A DNA stretch of 64,000 nucleotides from Phycisphaerae bacterium (GTDB lineage Bacteria > Planctomycetota > Phycisphaerae > Phycisphaerales > UBA1924). This document shows positions 9,260-18,714 of this stretch, in pieces. The stretch spans positions 222,389-286,388 of the forward strand of contig JAUILU010000004.1 in assembly GCA_030432905.1 (NCBI GenBank), written 5' to 3'. The stretch's first letter is position 1; each line of letters starts with the position of its first letter. A program made the translations under genes and the position numbers. The notes beneath the pieces were generated by a model. The model was not told the DNA's origin and did not search any database. It was given only the letters and a program-made list of their open reading frames with translations.

Positions 9260-9529
9260 ATGAACAAGGGTGAACTGATCGAAGCCGTCGCCAGCCAGCT
9301 CAACGGCTCGAAAACCGACGCAAGCAAGGCTGTAGACGCAGTAATCGCGTCAATCACCAACGGCATCCAGAACGACCAGAAGGTCGCGATCTCGGGCTTT
9401 GGCACGTTCGTTCGCAAGGAGCGCGCCGAGCGCAAGGGCGTCAACCCGGCGACCAAGCAGCCGATGATGATCGCCGCCTCCACAACCTGCGGCTTCAAGC
9501 CCGCTCAGGCGCTCAAAGACGCCATCTAA
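9260..9529 (+). CDS. HU-family DNA-binding protein
   Basis: Small nucleoid protein (89 residues) that bends DNA as a dimer. It begins MNKGELIEAVASQLNGSKTD and contains the HU/IHF signature GFGTFVRKERAERKGVNPAT, with the DNA-intercalating arm region KGVNPATKQPM. ATG 9260 has AGGAG at 9247-9251. A downstream hairpin pair ends the transcript. It is divergent from clpS. Confidence 0.96.
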   Translation: MNKGELIEAVASQLNGSKTDASKAVDAVIASITNGIQNDQKVAISGFGTFVRKERAERKGVNPATKQPMMIAASTTCGFKPAQALKDAI

Positions 9530-9633
9530 CCCAGAACACGGGCCCGAGGGACCTCGGAGCGAAAGCTGCGAGGCTCCGGGCCGAATGCGAATCGCGGGCC
9601 GGCACTCTCCTGGCCGGGCACGCGGACAACGAC

Positions 9634-9676
9634 ACAGCCCCGATCCGAGCAGCATGACGGTCGGGGCTGTTTGTTT
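9634..9676 (+). terminator. Rho-independent terminator of the HU gene
   Basis: A perfect 10-bp stem (ACAGCCCCGA at 9634-9643 with TCGGGGCTGT at 9661-9670) is followed by TTGTTT. Just upstream, 9540-9584 can form a second, imperfect GC-rich hairpin (GGCCCG...CGGGCC), so the HU mRNA end is doubly structured. Confidence 0.85.
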
Positions 9677-9689
9677 GCGCCCGTACCGC

Positions 9690-9717
9690 TTGACAAATTG
9701 ATAGCAAACACTAACAT
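9690..9717 (+). promoter_or_regulatory. Promoter of the zinc-ribbon membrane protein, leaderless
   Basis: Consensus -35 TTGACA (9690-9695), a 16-nt spacer and TAACAT (9712-9717), with the ATG 6 nt downstream at 9724. No ribosome binding site is present. This is the clearest sigma-70 type promoter in the window. Confidence 0.7.
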
Positions 9718-9723
9718 ATAGCC

Positions 9724-10170
9724 ATGGGCGACAAGGGCTACCCGGTGGTGTGTCGGCATTGCAAGTACGACAGGGCGGGACTCTTCCTGTCGGCGCCCTG
9801 TCCAGAGTGCGGCTCGACCAGCATCCGGATCCTTCACGGCAGAGTTTCCTGGCACCCCCGCTGGCTTCTGACCATCGCGCTCGCCGTAATCCCGCTGTAC
9901 TTCTGGGCCACGATGGTGCTCGAACTCCAGATCAGCAACTACCCGCCGGACCCGTTCGATGGGCTGAACACGATCATCCCGCTCTTTCTACTCATTGCGT
10001 CTTGGGGAGCCGCTGCGCTCGATGCCTGCGCTTCGGTGTCATACTCAAGACACGAGCCACCCATCCTCGCTGTTCGTATCTACAACGTGATCGGTCTGCT
10101 CTGGCTCTGCTTTATGCTCTTTCTCTCGACCGTGAGCACGGTGTTCCTACTCAGAGCGCTCGGCAACTGA
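9724..10170 (+). CDS. Small zinc-ribbon membrane protein of unknown function
   Basis: A 148-residue protein with two CxxC-type pairs near the N-terminus (CRHC about residue 11 and CPEC about residue 28), forming a short zinc ribbon of the kind common at the start of planctomycete membrane proteins. Three hydrophobic segments follow (about residues 45-65, 85-102 and 120-142). No enzymatic motif was seen. The start is fixed by a TTGACA/TAACAT promoter that places the transcript start at the ATG. Its 3' end overlaps the convergent trpE stop by 24 bp. Confidence 0.8.
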   Translation: MGDKGYPVVCRHCKYDRAGLFLSAPCPECGSTSIRILHGRVSWHPRWLLTIALAVIPLYFWATMVLELQISNYPPDPFDGLNTIIPLFLLIASWGAAALDACASVSYSRHEPPILAVRIYNVIGLLWLCFMLFLSTVSTVFLLRALGN

Positions 10171-11769
10171 AGGAACAAACGCCGCGTCCGCGAGCTCGAT
10201 CGCCTGCGCGAGTGCGCCGGCTTTGGCGATCGTCTCTTTGAACTCGGCCTCGGGCACGGAATCGAGAACAACGCCCGCGGCGGCCTGCACGTGGTAGTGC
10301 CACTCGTGCTCGGTCGCGGCGGGGTCCCAGTCTTTGGTCGGGACGACGATGGTGCGGAGCGCCAGCGCGATGTCCATGTTGCCGTCGAGACCGATGTATC
10401 CGAGCCCGCCGCCGTAGGGCCCGCGTTTGACCGGTTCGAGCTCGTCGATGATCTGCATCGCGCGGATCTTGGGCGCACCGCTGACTGTGCCAACGGGTAG
10501 CGCCGCGTGCAAAGCATCCCACGCGTCGAGCCCTTCGCGGACAACGCCGGTCACGGTCGAGCTGATGTGCATGACGTGGCTGTAGCGTTCGACGACCATG
10601 ACGGGGTCGCACTTGATCGAGCCGGGCGAGGCGACCTGGCCCACGTCGTTTCGCGCGAGATCGACGAGCATCGCGTGCTCGGCGCATTCTTTCTCGTCGG
10701 CGAGCAGCTCCTGTTCGAGTCTCTGGTCTTCCGCGTCGTCCTTGCCACGTCTGCGTGTTCCCGCGAGCGGGCGATTGGTGACGACCAGTTCGCCGGTCTC
10801 GCTCTTGCGCACCCGGCAGAGAATCTCCGGGCTGGCGGCGACGAGGATGCAGCCCGGCGACTGCATGTAGACCATGTAAGGACTCGGGTTGACCGCGCGG
10901 AGTGCGCGGTACACATCGAACGGGTCCGCCTTGGATGTTCGCTCGAACCGCTGGCCCAGCACGACCTGGAAGATGTCGCCGGCGCGGATGTATTCCTGTG
11001 CCCGCTCGACCGCTGATTCGTATTCGTGCTGGGTCGTGTTGCTCTTGAGCACGGGCATCCGCCGCTCGCGCTCGACTCGGCCCGCAGACAATGGCTTGGA
11101 GTGCGTCTGGATCTCGTCGCTGATCTCTTCGAGCTTCGCGAGTGTGTTCTTGTAGACTGCTTCTACTTCATCACCCGGCGCGAGCATCGCGAGCCCGACA
11201 ACGTGCACGAGTTTCTCGACGTGATCGAACACGACGACCTGCTCGTGCATCGCCATGTGCAGGTCGGGCAGGCCCCGGTCGTCCTTCGGTGTGGACGCGA
11301 GTTTCTCGGGTTCTGAGTAACGGACGGTGTCGTAGCCCGCATAGCCGACCCAGCCTCCGATGAAGCACTCGGGCAGGCCCGCCGAGGCGCGGTCCGACGC
11401 GGGCTCGATGAACTCGATGTTCTCGATCAGCTCGCGCGGCACGTGCAGCGGGTTGTCTCTGGTGAAGTTCTTGGTCGCGCCGTCGGGGTCGATGGTCGTG
11501 ACGTCGTGGCCCTGTGCGATAACCTGCCGGGTGGGGTGGGCGCTCAGGATAGAGTGTCGGCCCTGCCGCTGACCGCCTTCGACGGATTCGAGCAGGAACG
11601 ACGGCGCGGTGCGTTCGTCGGCGGACACGAGCCTCCGGTATGCGAGCACGGGCGTGAGCTGGTCTTCGAGCAGGCGCACGCCGAGCGGGATCGCGAGCGA
11701 CTTTGTCGGCGATTTCTCGCGGTTCTTGGCCGCCAGTGTGGTGAATTGTTCAAGAGTGAGACTTGGCAC
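10147..11769 (-). CDS. trpE: Anthranilate synthase component I
   Basis: Converts chorismate, with ammonia from the glutamine amidotransferase subunit, to anthranilate, the first step of tryptophan synthesis. The 540-residue protein has the N-terminal TrpE domain (GGWVGYAGYDTVRYSEPE) and the chorismate-binding domain, including NPSPYMVYMQ, LVDLARNDVGQV, TVSGAPKIRAMQIIDELEP and AAAGVVLDSVPEAEFKET. The start is GTG with AGGATGG upstream. No trpG or other trp gene is adjacent in the window. An aminodeoxychorismate synthase (PabB) role is less likely given the TrpE-like N-terminus. Confidence 0.95.
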   Translation of the reverse strand: MPSLTLEQFTTLAAKNREKSPTKSLAIPLGVRLLEDQLTPVLAYRRLVSADERTAPSFLLESVEGGQRQGRHSILSAHPTRQVIAQGHDVTTIDPDGATKNFTRDNPLHVPRELIENIEFIEPASDRASAGLPECFIGGWVGYAGYDTVRYSEPEKLASTPKDDRGLPDLHMAMHEQVVVFDHVEKLVHVVGLAMLAPGDEVEAVYKNTLAKLEEISDEIQTHSKPLSAGRVERERRMPVLKSNTTQHEYESAVERAQEYIRAGDIFQVVLGQRFERTSKADPFDVYRALRAVNPSPYMVYMQSPGCILVAASPEILCRVRKSETGELVVTNRPLAGTRRRGKDDAEDQRLEQELLADEKECAEHAMLVDLARNDVGQVASPGSIKCDPVMVVERYSHVMHISSTVTGVVREGLDAWDALHAALPVGTVSGAPKIRAMQIIDELEPVKRGPYGGGLGYIGLDGNMDIALALRTIVVPTKDWDPAATEHEWHYHVQAAAGVVLDSVPEAEFKETIAKAGALAQAIELADAAFVPSVAERSE

Positions 11770-11792
11770 GCAGCCATCCTAGCGTCCGGGGA

Positions 11793-11798
11793 TACGCT
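11793..11798 (+). promoter_or_regulatory. Putative -10 element, leaderless secreted-protein gene
   Basis: TACGCT is followed by 7 nt and ATG 11806. The same GATAC(G/C)CT pattern recurs before several other genes in the window. No ribosome site and no clear -35 were seen. Confidence 0.45.
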
Positions 11799-11805
11799 CT
11801 AAGGT

Positions 11806-13785
11806 ATGACACGCCCAATCAACGTGATTCTCTTGCTTGCTGTTCTCGCTCTTGCCCCCTTTGCACGCGGGCAGGAAGCCGAGGCTCAGCCCCGCCAGCT
11901 TGACATGCGCGAGGCCCCGCCGACGTTTCGGCTCGGGGTGCGTGTGCTGACGCACCGCTCGACGCGCAGCGCTTCGCCGGTGCTCGTGATCGCCGAGGAC
12001 GCGGCTTCGTACATCAACGCGATCGGGCAGTGGACACCGAGCACGATGTTCCCGGTGCTGATCGACGACGGCTCGCAGCGCGCAGCCGAGGACATCGCCA
12101 GGTTCGCCCGCGCGTTCAAGCCAGAGCAGATCGTTCGGCTTGGGCAGGACGAGCCGATGCCGTCCGGCTGGCACGATCGGCGGAAGCTCATCGAGAACAC
12201 GCTCGGCTCGATCTGGGACATCGCCGACGACGAGGACCTGATGGGTCGGCTCATTAGCCACTGGCAGTTCGCGGTGCACGCGCCGCCCGGCGTGGTCGTT
12301 GCCGACCCGATCGACCCCGCGTGGACCGGCGCACTAGCGCTAGCAGCGGGCCACGCGCAGCCGATCCTCTGGTTCGACCGGAGCACTATCTCAGGGACCG
12401 TCGACAGCCAGGTCGGCGAGGGTCTGACGGGCGAGTTGATCGAGTTCATCGAGACCGAACTCGAAGCCACCGGCATGACCTGGCAGGGGCTGGGCGACAC
12501 GATCGACGCGATCACGATCAGCATGAACATACCCGTGCGGTGCAAGCTGCCTTCGATCCGCGAGAACGCCAACGAGTTCTTCGCGCTGACCGATGTGCTC
12601 GGCAAGCACAAGGCGCTCAGCTCGCCCCGGGGCACAAGGCTTCAGCGGTGGGCGTGGTCGGGGCAGCTCTTTGGAAACGAATCCGTCGCCGCGTACCGCG
12701 CGATGTGCGGTCTGTTCCTCCAGCCGACCAACGCGTGGGTGTTCGACGGCTACCCGAACCGCGAGCCCTGGAACGCCTACGACGGCGCGGGCGTGGTCGC
12801 CAACCTTGCCAAGGCCAATCTGCCGGCGACACTGCTCGACACGCCGAACCAAGGGCTCGATTCGTGGCGCAGCGCGACAACGCGCCCGCTCGACGCGGAC
12901 CTCGTCTTTGTCACAACCAAGGGCATGGCCAGCTACTTCGACCTCGAACCCGGACGCGCACACGCGCAGGATGTGCCCGTGCTCGACAGACCCGTCGCAG
13001 CGAGCTTCGTGCACAGCTGGTCGGCGGTCAGACCCAACGACTCGAACACGATCGCCGGAGTTTGGCTCGACCGCGGCGCGTTCATGTACGTCGGTTCGGT
13101 GCACGAGCCTTACCTGCAGGCGTTTATCCCTTCGCCGATCCTCGCGCTCCGGCTGATGGGTGGGCTGCCTTGGGGAGCTGCGGTGCGATCCGACGGGCTG
13201 AGCCCGATCTGGAAGGTCACGGTGCTGGGCGACCCGTTGCTTGCGGTCGGCAGTGAAAGACCCCGGACCGATCTCATCGAGATCGAGGGCGCTGACCCGA
13301 TCGAACCAACGGTCGCCGAGCTTGTGAAAGCAGAGCAATTCAACAACGCGGTCCGCACGATGGTCCTGCTTGGCAGGGACAGCGACGCAACAAGACTCGC
13401 AGATGCGCTACGCAAAGAACAGCCAGAATCATTCGACGCGGCGATGGCCGAGATCGTCGGCATGCCGGCGTTCCGCGGGCACAACAAAGATCTGATGGTC
13501 GCGTGCGTGCTCAAGCTCGATACCGACATTGTCGATTCGTCCGGCATCGGCGATGCGCTCTGGCACGCGGCCGAGTCCGACCTGCGCACCGGCGTCTCGC
13601 CCGAAATGGCAGCCGCCCTCGAGCGTTCGCTCCGCGGTAGCCGAACGGTCCGTGACGCGATCAGGCTCGCCGGCTCGGTCGAAGCAACGCAGGGCGTCGC
13701 CGGACGCAACGCTGTGCTCGAACGCGTCGCGGCTTCGCTCAACGATCAGAACAAGGCGACCAAGATCCGCGCCGCCAAGCACTAA
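11806..13785 (+). CDS. Secreted protein of unknown function, resembling the TIGR03790 family at its C-terminal part
   Basis: A 659-residue protein with a Sec signal peptide (residues 1-22, hydrophobic core then ARGQ). The central part is mixed alpha/beta without recognised catalytic residues. A stretch near residues 420-480 (MYVGSVHEPYLQAF ... SPIWKVTVLGDPLL) resembles the 'GsvxEPYL ... GDPL' end of TIGR03790 proteins, a family found in bacteria with exosortase-type sorting; this is from memory and needs a profile search. The last 150 residues are helical. It is divergent from trpE, and its stop overlaps the comEC stop by 4 bp (convergent). Confidence 0.75.
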   Translation: MTRPINVILLLAVLALAPFARGQEAEAQPRQLDMREAPPTFRLGVRVLTHRSTRSASPVLVIAEDAASYINAIGQWTPSTMFPVLIDDGSQRAAEDIARFARAFKPEQIVRLGQDEPMPSGWHDRRKLIENTLGSIWDIADDEDLMGRLISHWQFAVHAPPGVVVADPIDPAWTGALALAAGHAQPILWFDRSTISGTVDSQVGEGLTGELIEFIETELEATGMTWQGLGDTIDAITISMNIPVRCKLPSIRENANEFFALTDVLGKHKALSSPRGTRLQRWAWSGQLFGNESVAAYRAMCGLFLQPTNAWVFDGYPNREPWNAYDGAGVVANLAKANLPATLLDTPNQGLDSWRSATTRPLDADLVFVTTKGMASYFDLEPGRAHAQDVPVLDRPVAASFVHSWSAVRPNDSNTIAGVWLDRGAFMYVGSVHEPYLQAFIPSPILALRLMGGLPWGAAVRSDGLSPIWKVTVLGDPLLAVGSERPRTDLIEIEGADPIEPTVAELVKAEQFNNAVRTMVLLGRDSDATRLADALRKEQPESFDAAMAEIVGMPAFRGHNKDLMVACVLKLDTDIVDSSGIGDALWHAAESDLRTGVSPEMAAALERSLRGSRTVRDAIRLAGSVEATQGVAGRNAVLERVAASLNDQNKATKIRAAKH

Positions 13786-16280
13786 CGGAATGCGCTCACG
13801 TGGATCTCGCCTGTCTCAGTGATCTGCACCGACGCACAGCCCGTTATAAGCGATGTGTACCAAGCCCGGCCCGCACGGACGTGGTCCCATCTCGGGTCGT
13901 TGAGTCTGATTATGCCCGTTGACTGCAAGACGACTTTCGGATCGACATGCAACGTGAACGCGTAGGCGGCTTCGTGCGCGCTGCCGTGGTGCGGGAGCTC
14001 GAGCACATCGGCGTTCAGATCCTCGCCCGACTCCATCAGGATCGCCATCGCTTCCTGCTGGATATCACCCGTGAGCATGACCCGGGCGCCGGTGCCTTCG
14101 GGTTCGAGCATCGCGACAAGCGAGGAATCGTTCTCGGCGCGCGGCGAGAAGCCCGCGGGCGGGTGAATCACGCGTAGCGCGTTTCTGCCGACTCTGATCT
14201 CGTCGCCACGGACCGCGACGATGTGCTCGATGCCGAGCCGTTCGAGTTCAGCGAGTATGAACCCCGGCGCGCTGTCCGGATCGCGCAGCGCCGCGGCTCT
14301 GAAACTCTCGCCCGTGACAACGCGTTTAACATTGAGCAGTTCAGCCGCGTCGATGACGCCCATGTAGTGGTCGATGTTGGCGTGCGTGATGACGATCGTC
14401 TCGACGGTCTTTGACCCGAGTTCGATGCAGGCATCGGGGATGAGTTTGCGTCCGACATCACCATCCCATGAGCCGCAGTCCCAGAGCAGGGTTTCGCCGC
14501 CCGACTGCACGACGAACGCCGAGGCGTTGCCGACGTCAAGCATGTGGACCCGCGTGCCCTCGTCGATGGCGCGCCTTGCCGCCCACTGCTCGGCTGCGAG
14601 CCACACCAGGAGCACGAGCACCACCGCGATCCATGACTTGTCTTGCAATGTCGCCCGGCGCCAGAGCCAGATCACGCCCAGTGTCGCAGCAGCCGACCAC
14701 GCGTCCGAGACCTGGTGCAGGTGCACCGTCGCGAGCGAGAGCGAATCGAACCAGAGAGCCGTGTCCGCGGCGGCTCCTGACACAACGCGCAACGCAGCCG
14801 CGGCGAACGGCGCAAAGGGCGGCACAAGCACCCCGAGCACCAGCAGCACAAACCCGACCCACATCGTCAGGATGATCAACGGCACCGTCACAACCGTCGC
14901 GAGGACCGCCAGCGGGCTGACGATACCGATGTGGTAGACCACCGTCGGGATCGCGAGCGACCAGCACGCCGCGGAGGTGTGGATCGGGCGCAGCAGAAAA
15001 CACTTCACGAGATCGGCGCGCGTCGGCGCATCAAGCTCGGGCGTCTCCTGCCGAGTCGGCTCCGAGAGCAGCATCAGCCACCACGTCATGCCGAAACTCA
15101 GCTGGAACCCGATCTGGAAAAGATCGCTCGGGCGGAAAACGAGCCAGATGATCGCGAGCCACGACACGACGGAGATCCGGTCGTGGCGCCGACCGATCGC
15201 GTCACACACGAGAACAACGAGCACAAGCAGAGCCGCGCGAAAGATCGGCGCGCGCATGGGCACGATCATGACGTAAAGCCCGAGCGCGAGGCACACGACC
15301 ACCGGCTCGATCCAGCCCCGGTCGCCCGAGAGCCGGATCGTCAGCAGCGCCAGGCCCGCCGCCACCGCGACATGGAACCCGCTGACCGCGAGCAGGTGCA
15401 CCAGCCCGACGCGGCGGAACGCGCCCGAGACGTCTTCGTTGTCGGTGCCGCGTTTGCCGAGCAGAAGCCCCCGCACGATCGGCCCCGCGCGTTCGTCGCC
15501 TTCGACCGCATCTTTGATGATCGCCGAGGCTCGCGACTGCACCCTGCTTCGCAGGCCGACGAGCATCGCCTCAGTTCGTTCGCCCAGCGACGTCGGGTCG
15601 GCCAGCGTGACAAGATCGGGCGACGTCCAGATCATCCCGACGTGGTGACGGTCGCGGTTCTGGAGCCCGTAGTCGCGCTCGCCCGGGTTTGTCGGAGGCC
15701 TGCCGCCTGACGCTTCGCCGATCACGCGCACGAACCTGCCTCCCGTGACAGATTCGTTGCGCCCGCGTTCGTTGTTAATCCAGACCGTCAACTCGCCCGA
15801 CGCCGGTTGCCACTGCTCACCGGCTTTGACCCTGCGGACACTGAGCGCGAAACGCTGCTGCTCTCCCCGCCGCATGAACTCGGGCACGAACCCGCTGAGC
15901 GCGCCCTCGGGCGGCGTGTAGATTTCCGGTGTCTCGGTCGCGAGCCCCTCGACTTCAACGAGCACTCTCGGGGCGGCGCCGAATGGCAGGTCTTGAGCCA
16001 GCGAATCGGCGGGCCAGGGCCCGAGGCTGCGAGACGAAAGCCCGGCACCGACCAGCACGACCGCCGCCGCCAATGCAACTCGCCCTGGGGTGTTCTTCGT
16101 CACGACCGATACGCACGCGGCGACACATGCCAGGCCGAACCAGAGCGCAGGGTTTACGCCGAGCGTGTTGACCGCGATGACGACGCCCACGGCGTAGGCG
16201 GCGGCGCAGGTCATGGCGGTCCGCCTGGCCGCCAGCTGCGCGGGCGACGGGATGCGTGTACGCGTGAGCACAGCCGGCAA
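13782..16280 (-). CDS. comEC: ComEC/Rec2-family DNA uptake channel
   Basis: Inner-membrane channel that passes single-stranded DNA into the cytoplasm during natural transformation. The 832-residue protein contains an N-terminal membrane pair with an OB-like DUF4131 region (about 40-200), the polytopic competence domain with HLLAVSGFHVAVAAGLALL and FQIGFQLSFGMTWWLMLL (about 230-520), and a C-terminal metallo-beta-lactamase domain with VITHANIDHYMG and LPHHGSAHEAA. The start is TTG 16280 by extension; GTG 16271 or ATG 16214 are possible, and no strong ribosome site helps. The prepilin-like gene just upstream on the same strand fits a DNA-uptake pilus context, but this is inference. Confidence 0.93.
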   Translation of the reverse strand: MPAVLTRTRIPSPAQLAARRTAMTCAAAYAVGVVIAVNTLGVNPALWFGLACVAACVSVVTKNTPGRVALAAAVVLVGAGLSSRSLGPWPADSLAQDLPFGAAPRVLVEVEGLATETPEIYTPPEGALSGFVPEFMRRGEQQRFALSVRRVKAGEQWQPASGELTVWINNERGRNESVTGGRFVRVIGEASGGRPPTNPGERDYGLQNRDRHHVGMIWTSPDLVTLADPTSLGERTEAMLVGLRSRVQSRASAIIKDAVEGDERAGPIVRGLLLGKRGTDNEDVSGAFRRVGLVHLLAVSGFHVAVAAGLALLTIRLSGDRGWIEPVVVCLALGLYVMIVPMRAPIFRAALLVLVVLVCDAIGRRHDRISVVSWLAIIWLVFRPSDLFQIGFQLSFGMTWWLMLLSEPTRQETPELDAPTRADLVKCFLLRPIHTSAACWSLAIPTVVYHIGIVSPLAVLATVVTVPLIILTMWVGFVLLVLGVLVPPFAPFAAAALRVVSGAAADTALWFDSLSLATVHLHQVSDAWSAAATLGVIWLWRRATLQDKSWIAVVLVLLVWLAAEQWAARRAIDEGTRVHMLDVGNASAFVVQSGGETLLWDCGSWDGDVGRKLIPDACIELGSKTVETIVITHANIDHYMGVIDAAELLNVKRVVTGESFRAAALRDPDSAPGFILAELERLGIEHIVAVRGDEIRVGRNALRVIHPPAGFSPRAENDSSLVAMLEPEGTGARVMLTGDIQQEAMAILMESGEDLNADVLELPHHGSAHEAAYAFTLHVDPKVVLQSTGIIRLNDPRWDHVRAGRAWYTSLITGCASVQITETGEIHVSAFR

Positions 16281-16333
16281 GCGTCGCCGATCGGGCGCGC
16301 CGCGTCAAGTTCTGATCTTGTGCTTGTTAGGAA

Positions 16334-17407
16334 TCAGTTGCCGCTGGAAGTGACGATGTCGTCGAAGCCGTCGACGATGTCGATCGAGCCCGTCGTGCCG
16401 TCGTCTCTTGGGTATTGGCCCGAGTTGACGTTTGAGCCGGGCGTGAGGTTCCTGCCGTAGAAGAACTCGCCGCCGATTTCTTTATACCCCTTGTCTTTGT
16501 TCGACAGGTAAACAAGGTCGCGGCCGGCGGACTGCAACACGATCGCGCCGCGGCCGCTGCGGGGCAAGATGCTGGCGGCGGATGCCTGCGGGTTGAGCGG
16601 TGCTGACGGGCTGCCCAGCAGAGCGGCGAGCCGTTCTTCCGTCACTCCACCAAAGCCGATGAGGCTGTAAGGCTCACTGGAATCAGTTGCAGGCTTCCTC
16701 TGAGCAATCTGCCTCAGACCAAGTCCGGACGAGTTCAGATACACAGCATTCTGAGCCCAGTAGTAGTGAGCCGGGTTTGTGCCGCCTGCAACAAGATCGG
16801 CGAACTCTACAACGTCAGAATCATCGTTCATCGGACCCGCGAGGTCGTTCTCTGCCCAGGCAAGGATCGGCATGCCCCACGCGTCAACGAGGTCGGGCAG
16901 CTTGGCGTGGTCCGCATCGGTAACGCCGCCCTGCACAACGCCGAACGAACTTTCCTTCGGCACGAAGTAGTTGTTGCCGCCCTCGCCGAGGTTGATGAGA
17001 TTGAGATCGACCTCAACCTGATCGTTGGTGGTCGGGCCGACGACAATCGCATCGGAGGAGATCGGCGAGCCGTCGTCGGGGACCGGTCCGCCGACGAGGT
17101 CGAGCAATATGTTCTGCATAGCAGAGAGGCCGCGTGACGCATTTTCAGTGTCGCCCATCTGCTCAGGCGAGAAATAGCCCGGCATGCGCTGCTCGGCGGC
17201 CTCGAACTGGCTGATCGACATGTTCAGACTGTTGATGGTCGAGTTGGTTGCCGATTCTTTAGCAAGATTTCGGGCCGACGAGAGCGCCGGCACAGTGATG
17301 CCGACGATCAACGCGACGATCGCGATCACAACAAGCAGCTCGATGAGCGTGAAGGCACGCGCACGAAGAGCGGTCGCGGACGGATTCGTTGTCGGCTTAC
17401 GGATCAT
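16334..17407 (-). CDS. Type II secretion/pilin-like protein with prepilin N-terminus
   Basis: A protein of about 357 residues. It starts with a basic leader and the prepilin peptidase site and helix ARAFTLIELLVVIAIVALIV (about residues 17-36), so it should be processed and assembled into a pseudopilus or exported through it. The rest is a Gly/Asn/Ser-rich extracellular domain without recognised catalytic motif. ATG 17407 has AGGAG at good spacing, which rules out the longer upstream reading. It ends 53 bp before comEC on the same strand. Confidence 0.88.
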   Translation of the reverse strand: MIRKPTTNPSATALRARAFTLIELLVVIAIVALIVGITVPALSSARNLAKESATNSTINSLNMSISQFEAAEQRMPGYFSPEQMGDTENASRGLSAMQNILLDLVGGPVPDDGSPISSDAIVVGPTTNDQVEVDLNLINLGEGGNNYFVPKESSFGVVQGGVTDADHAKLPDLVDAWGMPILAWAENDLAGPMNDDSDVVEFADLVAGGTNPAHYYWAQNAVYLNSSGLGLRQIAQRKPATDSSEPYSLIGFGGVTEERLAALLGSPSAPLNPQASAASILPRSGRGAIVLQSAGRDLVYLSNKDKGYKEIGGEFFYGRNLTPGSNVNSGQYPRDDGTTGSIDIVDGFDDIVTSSGN

Positions 17408-17619
17408 GCCTGACTCCTGCTGATGTCTTCCCGGCAATTGGCACCGGTACCAAGGGGGCTGCCTGCCTCGGAACACTATTCGTACATAAACGTCCGGGTG
17501 TTCTGCGGCGGTCGCGAATGGGTCTTGGTGTCGCGACACTCCGGCTGCCTGTCCGAGTATACCGCAAATCCGATAGAATCCCGTCTCAACCGCTCAGAGA
17601 GGCGGGAAATGGGGTTCAA

Positions 17620-18714
17620 ATGACCGATCCGGGTCAGATCAGCGTTTTCAAGCCGTCAGAAGCCGCGTACAAGGCGGCTGCGATCGCCCTGAAAGAGGGC
17701 CATCTGGTCATCCTCCCGACCGAGACGATCTATGGCGTTTTCGGCTCCGAATCACAGAAACCGGTGATCGAAGGCCTGACCAAGCTCTTCGGCGAGCGGC
17801 CCACATCCTCCGCGGGTTGGCACGCGCCCAGTGCCGAGATCGCCCTCGAACGCGCCAACGCGGATCACCCGACCCATCAGCGGCTCCTCGAAAGGCTCCT
17901 GCCCGGGCCGGTCGGGATCATCTTCGAATCCGGCGGCTCGGTCCGAGTGCCCGACAACGCCGCTGCTCTGGCGGTGCTGCAAACCGCATACGACGCGGGC
18001 ATGGATGACATCATCGGAGTCGGTATGACCGGCCCGCCCTTTGCCACGAGCGAGGAAGTGATGCCCGCGATCGAGGACGAAGACGTCCGCGCAAAGCTCG
18101 AAGACGCCGGCGTGCGGGTCGTCATCGACGGAGGCAAGACAGCGCTCGGCACACCCTCGACCATCATCCGCCTGACACCGGGCGGCTCGTACGAGATCAC
18201 CCGCGAAGGCCCGGTCGGCGAGCGGTACATCAACGAACGCCTGCGCCGGCGGGTGCTGTTCGTCTGCACAGGCAACACGTGCCGAAGCCCGATGGCGGAG
18301 TCGATCGCGAGGAAGATCACCGCCTCGCCCGAGGGTCTGGTGTCGGTCAGCTCGGCGGGGATCATGGCCGGCGAGGGGATGCCGATGACGCCCGAGGCAG
18401 CCGACGCGCTGCGAACGCTGGGCTACGAGCCGCACAACCACCGATCCCGACAGGTCAGCCAGGCCGACGTGAGCGCGGCCGACGAGATCTTCGGCCTGAC
18501 CGCCTCGCACGTCAGCGCCCTCCGCCAGGCCTTCCCCGGCTCGGCCTGGAAGGTCACGCTGCTCGATCCCGACGGCAATGACGTCCCGGACCCGATTGGA
18601 GCCCCGGCAGCTGTATACAATCAGACGTGCCAGACGCTCGAGAAGCTCATCGAGCAAAGGCTCGCCAACAGCGGTTCGCGGGCCAACCAAGCAGGGAAGG
18701 AAGCCGGGCCATGA
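17620..18714 (+). CDS. Fusion of a YrdC/Sua5 domain with a low-molecular-weight protein tyrosine phosphatase
   Basis: 364 residues in two parts. Residues ~10-205 form a YrdC/Sua5-type domain (threonylcarbamoyl-AMP synthase, tRNA t6A pathway) with LPTETIYGVFG at 32-42, a K..GERP remnant at 55-61 and GTPSTIIRL at 178-184. The usual 'NPL' after the KxRP motif is replaced, so activity is uncertain. Residues ~211-350 form an LMW-PTP/arsenate-reductase-type phosphatase with the C(X)5R loop CTGNTCRS (C216, R222) and the late acid motif DPIG. ATG 17620 is used; the ATG at 17609 gives only MGFK and a stop. It overlaps rpiB by 4 bp. Confidence 0.9.
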   Translation: MTDPGQISVFKPSEAAYKAAAIALKEGHLVILPTETIYGVFGSESQKPVIEGLTKLFGERPTSSAGWHAPSAEIALERANADHPTHQRLLERLLPGPVGIIFESGGSVRVPDNAAALAVLQTAYDAGMDDIIGVGMTGPPFATSEEVMPAIEDEDVRAKLEDAGVRVVIDGGKTALGTPSTIIRLTPGGSYEITREGPVGERYINERLRRRVLFVCTGNTCRSPMAESIARKITASPEGLVSVSSAGIMAGEGMPMTPEAADALRTLGYEPHNHRSRQVSQADVSAADEIFGLTASHVSALRQAFPGSAWKVTLLDPDGNDVPDPIGAPAAVYNQTCQTLEKLIEQRLANSGSRANQAGKEAGP

